From assembly GCA_033721095.1 (NCBI GenBank), contig JAWWBG010000025.1:1-17639 (forward strand): a stretch of DNA of 17,639 nt, read 5' to 3'. Below the pieces are notes generated by a model. That model had not been told where the DNA came from. It saw only the letters and a list, made by a program, of their open reading frames with translations, and searched no databases. The position numbers and the translations under genes are program-made. The stretch is from JAWWBG01 sp033721095. Its GTDB lineage: Bacteria > Actinomycetota > Nitriliruptoria > Nitriliruptorales > Nitriliruptoraceae. Positions 1 to 5,962 of this stretch are shown here, piece by piece; within the stretch, counting starts at the first letter, position 1, and each line of letters opens with the position of its first letter.

Positions 1-378
1 CATCGGGACACCCACGCCACTTGCCGCGTCGTGTCGGACGACGACGGCGCTCGCGCCGGAGCCACCTCGGACGCAGCCGCAGCTGCCGCGTCATCGAATC
101 GAGGAACCCGGATGCTGCGGCCGCCCGCACGTGAGCTCGGGCTGGAGCCCCCGTGGCCGACCAGGGGTTGACGGCCCGGCAGGGGAGCCTTGCGTCGCGC
201 GGCCGTCATGGCGGCGCCAGCGGGGGCCGGGCGTTCGTCGCGCGTCCGGCTTGCGATCGTGGCGTCGGCGGATCCTTCCCCACGTGATCCCCTGGCATGG
301 CGGTGGCATCACGCTGACAGCGCGGCTCGGGCTGTGTCCGCCGCGCTGAAGGATGCTCGCACGGCGGAGAGCCATTCC

Positions 379-418
379 TCGATCAACCGACAAGATGCTT
401 CAGCGACTTGTCGACAAA
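379..418 (+). repeat. Degenerate 8-bp tandem repeat array, copy 1
   Basis: Consecutive octamers read TCGATCAA, CCGACAAG, ATGCTTCA, GCGACTTG, TCGACAAA, followed by G. Four of five fit the pattern nCGAyyAn or its CTTG variant. CGACAAG (388-394) and CTTGTCG (407-413) form an inverted repeat, and TTGTCGACAA at 408-417 is itself a palindrome. The array lies in the gene-poor leader. The period and core match copies at 1057-1104, 3648-3703 and 5838-5882. Confidence 0.6.
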
Positions 419-1056
419 GAGTCCCTGGCCGAGGGCAATGGCACGCAGCAGAAATCGGGGAAACGAGGCCGATCCGGTGGCCGGGACGACATCGCGGCGA
501 GGGCGGGGGCGACCCGGGACGACCGAGTCCTGGCGACGAGCGCGTGGAACAGGCGAACCTGCTCGGCCAACCCGGGGCTTGGGCTCACGCTGTACCGCAG
601 GAGCCCCGGACGCATCCACGCTCGCTTCGGTCACCGGAAGCGCATGCCCAGTTGACGAGGGCGCCGCGTTCGCGTTCTGCGATGTGCCCGCGCCCTTGTT
701 GCATCCCCAGACGAGGGCGAGCCGGCGCGGGCGAATGCCGACGCGGTCGCGCCCCGGTGTGACCGGTTGGGCGGTGTCGCGAACTCCCGTGGCCTGGCAG
801 CCATCACGACGCAGCCATGATGGGCCGGCACGGCTCGAGCCGCAGCTGGCGACCGAGCGGGCCGGGAAGGCCGGGACGGCCCATCGCGCCTGCCCAGCCG
901 TCGAGCGAACGGATGCGGCCCCTGCGCCCTCCGAGCGAGGACGTGACGACGGCATTGCGAAAGGCCCCTGGTGCTGCGATGGGGTGCAGCCATGCGGCAG
1001 GGTCACCCGACGAACGAGGCCGGCCCACCCGCAATCGGACGAGCTCGATCATGGAG

Positions 1057-1104
1057 TCGATGGAGCAACAAGATGGTGAAACGACATATCGACATACCGA
1101 TGAA
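1057..1104 (+). repeat. Degenerate 8-bp tandem repeat array, copy 2
   Basis: Six in-phase octamers read TCGATGGA, GCAACAAG, ATGGTGAA, ACGACATA, TCGACATA, CCGATGAA. The clearest part is the direct repeat CGACATAT / CGACATAC. The array ends 89 bp before the scpA start and is visibly more AT-rich than its surroundings. It is the most diverged of the four arrays (CATA instead of CAAG), so its membership in the family is less certain than for the others. Confidence 0.5.
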
Positions 1105-1180
1105 TTGCTGGGGCGACCGGCCGCAGGGATGGGATTCGGACCAGCCGTCGTGGGTGCGGAAGAGGGCGTCAGCAGAGGGC

Positions 1181-1186
1181 TAGCGT
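1181..1186 (+). promoter_or_regulatory. Candidate -10 element for scpA operon (possibly leaderless)
   Basis: TAGCGT fits the actinobacterial -10 pattern TAnnnT and sits 7 nt before the scpA ATG, so transcription would begin at or next to the start codon. That fits the lack of a well-placed Shine-Dalgarno sequence. No good -35 is visible. The same ten bases, GGCTAGCGTC, occur again at 10301-10310 before gcvH. Confidence 0.35.
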
Positions 1187-1193
1187 CAACCAC

Positions 1194-2051
1194 ATGAGCA
1201 CCCCTGCCTCAGTTGCCCACAGCCAGCCAGGCGCCGTCACGTCTCCACGTGTGGAATCGCCGTCGGCGCACGACGGGGCCTACCGCGTCCAACTGGACGT
1301 CTTCGAGGGGCCCTTCGACCTGCTCCTGCAACTGATTGCCGGACGTGAGCTGGAGGTCACCGATGTCGACCTCGCGGACATCACGGGTGACTTCATCCGA
1401 CACCTGGCCGACCTCGATGACCTCGACCTCGACACCGCGACGCGTTTCCTCGTCGTTGCCGCAACGCTCCTGGAGCTGAAGGCGGCGCGGCTCCTGCCGA
1501 CCACGGAGGGCGACGAGCTCGACGCGATGCTCGCCGAGGCGCGCGACGTCCTGTACGCCCGCCTGCTGGAGTATCGGTCCGTCAGGGGTGCGGCAGACGT
1601 CCTGCGCGCGGCGCTCGTCGAAGGAATGGCCCGCCACGCACGTGTCGTCGCGCTTCCGGGGGCGCTCCAGCGTCTGGTCCCCGACACCGTTCTCGACCTG
1701 GCGGCCAACGACCTGGCTCGACTGGCCAGCCGGGCGTTGGCGCCCAAGCCCGAGCAGCACGTGGAGATCGACCACATTCGACGCACGCTGCTGTCCATTC
1801 ATGTCGCCGCCGAACAGGTCCTGGGAGCCGTTCGCAAGGCTGCGACGACGTTCACGGCAGTCACCGAGGGACGCAGCCGTGAGGATCGCGTGGTGCTCTT
1901 CCTGGCGATCCTCGAGCTGGCGAAGCTGGGACGCCTCCACCTCACCCAGCGCCGGTGGGACGAGCCGATCGCCATCGAGCCGGGCGACCTGGACGGCCCT
2001 GAGCTGCTCCCGACGGCCGACGAGGCGCCCGAACCGATGGGCAGCCCATGA
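1194..2051 (+). CDS. scpA: Segregation and condensation protein A (ScpA kleisin)
   Basis: ScpA is the kleisin subunit of the bacterial SMC-ScpA-ScpB condensin, which bridges the SMC heads and acts in chromosome organisation and segregation. The 285-residue product has the typical N-terminal block from about residue 29 (YRVQLDVFEGPFDLLLQLI, then DVDLADIT) and the hydrophobic helix with LVVAATLLELKAARLL. The C-terminal winged-helix part carries RVVLFLAILELAKLGRLHLTQ. The first 28 residues are a variable extension. The ATG at 1194 is the only convenient start before the conserved block. It has no close ribosome binding site and may be translated from a leaderless transcript. It is first in an operon with scpB, rluB and aroH; its stop overlaps the scpB ATG by 4 bp. 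The same scpA-scpB-rluB order occurs in M. tuberculosis (Rv1709-Rv1711). Confidence 0.95.
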   Translation: MSTPASVAHSQPGAVTSPRVESPSAHDGAYRVQLDVFEGPFDLLLQLIAGRELEVTDVDLADITGDFIRHLADLDDLDLDTATRFLVVAATLLELKAARLLPTTEGDELDAMLAEARDVLYARLLEYRSVRGAADVLRAALVEGMARHARVVALPGALQRLVPDTVLDLAANDLARLASRALAPKPEQHVEIDHIRRTLLSIHVAAEQVLGAVRKAATTFTAVTEGRSREDRVVLFLAILELAKLGRLHLTQRRWDEPIAIEPGDLDGPELLPTADEAPEPMGSP

Positions 2052-2923
2052 GCGCACCCCTGCAGGCCCAGCTCGAGGCGGTGCTCTTCCTCGCGGACGA
2101 TCCGGTCACCCTCGAGGCCATGGTCGAGGCCACCCAGGCTGACGAAGCGGCCATCCGGGATGCGCTCAAGGACCTCGACGCCGCGTGTGCGGATGCCTCG
2201 CGCGGGCTCGTGCTGCTCGAGGTGGCCGGCGGCTGGCGCCTCTACACCGACCCCGCAGTCAACGAGACCGTCGAGCGTTGGGCGGTGTCGGGTCGCACGG
2301 GGCGCCTCACGCAGGCTGCCCTGGAGACGCTGGCCGTCATTGCCTACAAGCAGCCCATCACCCGCCAGGAGATCTCCGACGTTCGCGGGGTCCAGGCCGA
2401 CGCCGCCGTTCGCTCCCTCGAACAGCGCGGCCTCATCGCGGAGGTCGGCGTCCAGGAAGGCCCGGGCCAGGCGGCCTTGTTCGCGACAACGCCCCTCTTC
2501 CTCGAGAAGGTGGGCATCAGCACGCTGGATGACCTGCCGCCACTCACGGAGTGGCTGCCCGAGGAGGCCGCTCCGGACGAGCCGGCGGTCGGCGAGCTCC
2601 GAAGCGCCCGCACACGTGTCGCGGCCGGTGAGGAGCTGCCGTCCAGCTGGCGCAGTGGCGCACCCACGGATCCTGCCGAACGCGGCGCGATGGGTGAGAT
2701 CGAGGAGCTGAGCGTCGCGCTCGAGGACGCCGCGGCCGATGCCGTGGCGCGGCTGCGGACCGTCATGGCGTCCACCGAGGATGCTGATGCGGAGGCCGAG
2801 GAGTCCGACGAGGAGGGCGCGGACACCGACGAGGGCGGGCCCGTCGGCGGCGACGCGGGCGAGTCCGAGGGTGACAACCTGGCGCCGGGCGGGGCAGTTG
2901 CGGACGGCGAGGCACCGCAGTGA
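2048..2923 (+). CDS. scpB: Segregation and condensation protein B (ScpB) with long acidic tail
   Basis: ScpB is the winged-helix (kite) partner that binds ScpA in the SMC complex. Residues 1 to about 170 form the usual tandem winged-helix core: an N-terminal LEAVLFLADDPVTLEAM block, then GRLTQAALETLAVIAYKQPITRQEI and a VRGVQADAAVRSLEQRGLI block, ending near TLDDLPPLTEWLP. The remaining ~120 residues are an extension rich in Glu, Asp and Ala, strongly acidic from about 235 on, and probably disordered. This makes the protein clearly longer (291 aa) than the usual ~200. The tail keeps high third-position GC, so it is genuinely coding. The ATG overlaps the scpA stop (ATGA), and the stop overlaps the rluB GTG (GTGA), indicating translational coupling. 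Confidence 0.95.
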   Translation: MSAPLQAQLEAVLFLADDPVTLEAMVEATQADEAAIRDALKDLDAACADASRGLVLLEVAGGWRLYTDPAVNETVERWAVSGRTGRLTQAALETLAVIAYKQPITRQEISDVRGVQADAAVRSLEQRGLIAEVGVQEGPGQAALFATTPLFLEKVGISTLDDLPPLTEWLPEEAAPDEPAVGELRSARTRVAAGEELPSSWRSGAPTDPAERGAMGEIEELSVALEDAAADAVARLRTVMASTEDADAEAEESDEEGADTDEGGPVGGDAGESEGDNLAPGGAVADGEAPQ

Positions 2924-3927
2924 GCGCCACGGAGCGCCTGCAGAAGGTGCTTGCGGCGGCCGGCATCGCCTCTCGTCGTGCCAGCGAGGACCTGATCCGC
3001 CAGGGCCGCGTCACGGTGAACGGCGAAGTCGCCCACCTCGGCCAGAAGGTGGATCCGAAGAACGACCGCGTCGAGGTCGACGGCGAACGCGTCAACGTGG
3101 ACGAGACGCGCCACTACGTCATGCTCAACAAGCCGACGGGCGTTGTGTCCACCGTGGAGGACCCCGACGGTCGCCCGACGGTGATGGACCTCGTCAACGT
3201 GCCGGTCCGGTTGTTTCCCGTGGGCCGGCTGGACCAGGACAGCGAGGGGCTCCTGCTGCTGACCAATGACGGGGAGCTTGCCCATGCCCTCATGCATCCT
3301 TCCTATGAGGTCGAGCGCACCTACGTCGCGCTCGTGGATGGGCCCGTGCCCAACGCCGCGATCGATCGGCTCCGTGCCGGGGTCGAGCTGGACGACGGGC
3401 CGGCACGCCCTCGCCGCGTGCGCCGGCTGGGGGAGGAGGGCGACCGGGCGCTGCTGGAGATCGTGGTGGCCGAGGGTCGAAACCGGGAGGTACGCCGACT
3501 CGTCGGGGCGGTCGGCCTGCGCCTGCGACGCCTCGCCAGGGTCGCCTATGGCGGGGTCGAACTGGGCGAATTGCGGCAGGGAAAGTGGCGTCCGTTGACA
3601 ACGCGCGAGATTGCCACGCTCCACCGCGCGGTCGCCGAAGGGCCCCATCGACTCACCGACAAATCGGCCAAGCGATCAAGAGACAAGTCGACAAAGCGAT
3701 ACAGCCAGGGACGCCCAGTCGGTTCTCCCACCCGGGCCTCGCGAGCAGGCCGTGACGAGCGTGCACGCCGCCAGCGCAGCGAGCACGAGGACCGGCGGCG
3801 CGGCGCCGGGGAGTCCCCCCTGGCGCGCGACGACGCCGGCTCGGACGGGCGCGACGGGCCGCGGCCCCGTGCCGGGCGGCCCAGCACCAAGGGGCCTGGT
3901 CCGTCGGGGACGAGAGGTGGCACGTGA
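2920..3927 (+). CDS. rluB: 23S rRNA pseudouridine synthase of the RsuA/RluB family
   Basis: The enzyme isomerises a uridine in rRNA to pseudouridine during ribosome assembly. An S4 RNA-binding domain spans about residues 4-60 (ERLQKVLAAAGIASRRASEDLI...VNGEVAHLGQKVD). The RsuA-family catalytic domain follows (LNKPTGVVSTVEDPDGRPTV, then GRLDQDSEGLLLLTNDGELAH), with D105 of GRLD as the expected catalytic aspartate. RNREVRRL and TLHRAV close the core near residue 240. Residues ~240-335 are a basic, low-complexity Arg/Gly/Asp tail; such tails are common in actinobacterial members. A 56-bp array of 8-bp repeats lies inside the frame at the start of this tail. The GTG start overlaps the scpB stop by 4 bp and the stop overlaps the aroH GTG. 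RluB-type specificity is inferred from synteny with Rv1711; the exact target uridine cannot be read from sequence. Confidence 0.92.
   Translation: MSATERLQKVLAAAGIASRRASEDLIRQGRVTVNGEVAHLGQKVDPKNDRVEVDGERVNVDETRHYVMLNKPTGVVSTVEDPDGRPTVMDLVNVPVRLFPVGRLDQDSEGLLLLTNDGELAHALMHPSYEVERTYVALVDGPVPNAAIDRLRAGVELDDGPARPRRVRRLGEEGDRALLEIVVAEGRNREVRRLVGAVGLRLRRLARVAYGGVELGELRQGKWRPLTTREIATLHRAVAEGPHRLTDKSAKRSRDKSTKRYSQGRPVGSPTRASRAGRDERARRQRSEHEDRRRGAGESPLARDDAGSDGRDGPRPRAGRPSTKGPGPSGTRGGT
3648..3703 (+). repeat. Degenerate 8-bp tandem repeat array, copy 3, inside rluB
   Basis: Seven perfectly phased octamers read TCGACTCA, CCGACAAA, TCGGCCAA, GCGATCAA, GAGACAAG, TCGACAAA, GCGATACA. This is the longest array in the window. 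It lies within the translated basic tail of RluB (about residues 243-261, read as TDKSAKRSRDKSTKR) and has lower GC and different codon use from flanking codons. Sequence just downstream (CCAGGGA, then AGTC and TTC) resembles the flank of copy 4 (CCAAGGGAGTC, then TTC), suggesting that both derive from one longer element. Confidence 0.65.
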
Positions 3928-4304
3928 GCGACCAGCCACAGCCCCGGGTCCGCGCGCTGCGGGGAGCAACGACCCTGGACGTCGACGAGCGCGACCACCT
4001 CATCGAGCGGACGCAGGAAATGATCCATGCCCTGTTCGAGCGCAACGACCTTGTCGAGGACGACCTCGTCAGCCTGATCTTCACGGCGACCTCGGACATC
4101 AACTCGGCGTTCCCCGCGGAGGCTGCGCGCGAGGCGGGGATCACGCATGTCCCGCTGCTGTGCGCGCGAGAGCTCGAGATCGATGACGCCATCGAGCGAT
4201 GCATTCGCGTCCTGGCCCACGTGTGGACCGACCGTCCCCCGGCGACGCTCCGCCACGTCTACCTCCATGACGCCCGTCAACTCCGCACCGACCTGCCGGA
4301 GTGA
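3924..4304 (+). CDS. aroH: Monofunctional chorismate mutase, AroH type
   Basis: Converts chorismate to prephenate, the branch-point step toward tyrosine and phenylalanine. The 126-residue product matches the trimeric Bacillus subtilis AroH class rather than the helical AroQ class. It has VRALRGATT near the N-terminus (R13 corresponds to the catalytic Arg7 of B. subtilis), a SLIFTATSDINSAFPAEAARE block, CARELEIDDAIERCIRVL (catalytic Glu and Arg equivalents) and RHVYLHDARQLRTDL at the end. The GTG start overlaps the rluB stop (GTGA), so it is the last gene of the scpA operon. TyrA and AroA, other enzymes of the pathway, are encoded just downstream. No fused regulatory domain is present. Confidence 0.93.
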   Translation: MSDQPQPRVRALRGATTLDVDERDHLIERTQEMIHALFERNDLVEDDLVSLIFTATSDINSAFPAEAAREAGITHVPLLCARELEIDDAIERCIRVLAHVWTDRPPATLRHVYLHDARQLRTDLPE

Positions 4305-4671
4305 TCATGCACCGTCACGGCCCCTCATCGGAGCCGCCAGCGCCCCGGCCCGGATCCTGGCAGCCCTCGACTCGACTCGAGGCCACTGACGGCGCCCTTC
4401 ACTCGCCGCCGCCGGCCCTCCTTGCCGGGACACGTCATGAACGGGTGAATGCGGCCATCTGGGCGCGTTTTCCCTGTTCAGCGTGCGGGATTGGTCGCGA
4501 GCGCGCCCCCCACGCCCAGCCGGCCGGTCTCGCCCCGCACCGGAGCCACGCACTCGCTGCGGCCAGCGTCGATCATCGGTGGTCCGCAAGCATGGCATGC
4601 GCTCCGTCGCGTGACGCTCGCGGCGTGGCTTCCACCGAGATCGGACCGCGTGTGGACGGGCGGGCAACCTG
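4305..4671. other. 367-bp intergenic gap before tyrA
   Basis: I see no gene, T-box, riboswitch or tRNA here. Small GC-rich hairpins are possible: CCTCGA/TCGAGG at 4365-4382 and CCGGC/GCCGG at 4412-4428. Neither is followed by a T-run. The gap separates the scpA-aroH operon from tyrA, so it should hold the tyrA promoter, but no convincing -35/-10 pair stands out. Confidence 0.5.
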
Positions 4672-5841
4672 ATGGATGCCGCCGAGTCGCCGCCCGGAGG
4701 CGGTTCCGGCCCCGCCGTTGATTCCTGTGCCGTCATCGGCACCGGCCTGATCGGCGGGTCCATCGCACTCGCGGCGGCCGACACCGGCGTCCTGGTGCAG
4801 GTCTGGGACCGGGACGGCGACGCCGCCCGCGCGGTCGCGGCGCGGTCCGACCGGATCGCGATTGCCGCGAGCGCGGCCGATGCTGTCCGCACGGTCGACC
4901 TCGTCGTCCTCGCGATCCCGGTTGAGTCCATCCCGGGGCTCGTTCGGGAGCTCCAGTCCTCACTGCGTATGCACACCGTTGTGACAGATGTTGGAAGCAT
5001 CAAGTTCGATCTTCAAGTTCAAATTGAGGGTTTGCCGTCAGTTCCAAACAGCGACTTCACGGGCGATTGGAGCCCCAAGAACTTCGTCGGTGGCCATCCG
5101 ATGGCCGGCAGGGCACGCGGGGGCAGCGAGTCGGTGGATGGAAGACTCTTCCATGGTGCAACATGGATTCTTGCACCCACAGAGCAGACGAGTACCGACG
5201 CTTTCGCCCTGGTGCGACGGTTCGTGGCCTCACTGGGCGCACACGTCCTGGCCGTTTCACCAGAGATCCACGACCGGCTCGTTGGTGTCGTGAGCCACCT
5301 GCCCCAACTGCTGGCCACGGAGCTGATGACGCTTGCAGAGCAGCAGGCCGACGACGACGCGGAGGTCGCGCTCGCCATGGCCGCCGGCGGCTTTCGCGAT
5401 GTCACGCGGATCGCGGCATCCGATCCGGCGCTCTGGGTGGGCATCCTGCGTGCCAATCGGGCGGCGGTCCTGTCGGCCCTCGACGCGTACGTCGAGCGAC
5501 TGACCGAGCTGCGCGCTGCCCTCGAGACCTCGGACTGGGACGCCGTAGGGGCCCGACTGGCCGCGGGCAGGGCAGCGCGGGATCGGCTGCCGACCAAGAA
5601 GCGGGCAACCAACGTCGTGGATCTTGCGGTTCCCATCGACGACCGCCCGGGGATGGTCGCCCGGGTGGCGACCGCGCTGGGCGAGGCGGCCGTGAACATC
5701 GAGGACCTGCACCTGCAGCACGCCGACGAGGTCCGTGCCGGTGCCATCGTGGTCACCGTCGAGGCGGCGGCGGAGGAACGGGCTCGCGGGGCCCTGGAGC
5801 GACGGGGCCTGATCGCCCACCGTGCCCCTCGCACGGGTTGA
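4672..5841 (+). CDS. tyrA: Prephenate dehydrogenase with C-terminal ACT domain
   Basis: Oxidatively decarboxylates prephenate to 4-hydroxyphenylpyruvate in tyrosine synthesis, using the product of AroH. An N-terminal Rossmann fold carries GTGLIGG (residues 23-29) in CAVIGTGLIGGSIALAA. It is followed by VVTDVGSIK, FVGGHPMAG and the catalytic-His block VVSHLPQLLATEL, then an all-helical dimerisation region (GGFRDVTRIAASDPALW). From about residue 315 an ACT domain (VVDLAVPIDDRPGMVARVATALGEAAVNIEDLHL) probably senses tyrosine for feedback control. The 389-aa length fits TyrA plus ACT. The ATG at 4672 gives a short 17-residue lead-in; its ribosome binding site is weak. Residues ~104-123 are encoded by an AT-rich patch unlike the rest of the gene. 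An octamer array begins at the stop codon. Confidence 0.93.
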   Translation: MDAAESPPGGGSGPAVDSCAVIGTGLIGGSIALAAADTGVLVQVWDRDGDAARAVAARSDRIAIAASAADAVRTVDLVVLAIPVESIPGLVRELQSSLRMHTVVTDVGSIKFDLQVQIEGLPSVPNSDFTGDWSPKNFVGGHPMAGRARGGSESVDGRLFHGATWILAPTEQTSTDAFALVRRFVASLGAHVLAVSPEIHDRLVGVVSHLPQLLATELMTLAEQQADDDAEVALAMAAGGFRDVTRIAASDPALWVGILRANRAAVLSALDAYVERLTELRAALETSDWDAVGARLAAGRAARDRLPTKKRATNVVDLAVPIDDRPGMVARVATALGEAAVNIEDLHLQHADEVRAGAIVVTVEAAAEERARGALERRGLIAHRAPRTG

Positions 5842-5882
5842 CTTGTCGATGAGTCGATAAAATCCATCGACAAGTCGACAAA
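5838..5882 (+). repeat. Degenerate 8-bp tandem repeat array, copy 4, with perfect inverted repeat
   Basis: The units are TTGACTTG, TCGATGAG, TCGATAAA, a 5-bp spacer ATCCA, then TCGACAAG, TCGACAAA. The array starts over the tyrA stop codon. GACTTGTCGATG at 5840-5851 and CATCGACAAGTC at 5865-5876 form a perfect 12-bp inverted repeat around a 13-bp centre. No T-run follows, so it is not a standard intrinsic terminator, although an RNA hairpin would form. Confidence 0.65.
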
Positions 5883-5962
5883 GACACCAAGGGAGTCAAT
5901 TCGGCGGCCCTCCGGCGGCGTGGCACCCTCACGACTGACTGTCGAGCCAAGCCCGGGCCACC

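Larger units (their letters stand above)
1..1193. other. Gene-poor leader region, no supported coding sequence
   Basis: No frame on either strand reads as a believable protein here. The open frames give low-complexity Arg/Pro/Gly-rich translations, third-position GC is not consistently high as it is in the neighbouring genes, and no recognisable domain appears. I saw no tRNA, tmRNA, RNase P or other structured RNA hallmark. The region holds two short arrays of 8-bp-period repeats (379-418 and 1057-1104), described separately, and a candidate -10 element just before scpA. In many Actinobacteria a parA-like gene lies upstream of scpA; I could not find one or a clear remnant here. It may be decayed sequence or a long regulatory region. 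Confidence 0.55.

Noticed and set aside
1..171. Possible 3' end of an upstream gene entering from the left edge
   Set aside because: One frame is open to a TGA at 169-171, but its codon bias is mixed and the other frames look no worse, so I cannot support a gene.
379..418. CRISPR array
   Set aside because: Units are 8 bp with no longer repeat and no unique spacers, and no cas genes are nearby.
190..1079. Several long open frames on both strands in the leader region
   Set aside because: Their translations are Arg/Pro/Gly-rich with no domain, they overlap one another in different frames, and third-position GC is not raised; such frames are expected by chance in high-GC DNA.
4365..4382. CCTCGA...TCGAGG hairpin as terminator of the scpA-aroH operon
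   Set aside because: Six-pair stem made of overlapping CTCGA repeats, 60 bp after the stop, without a T-run.
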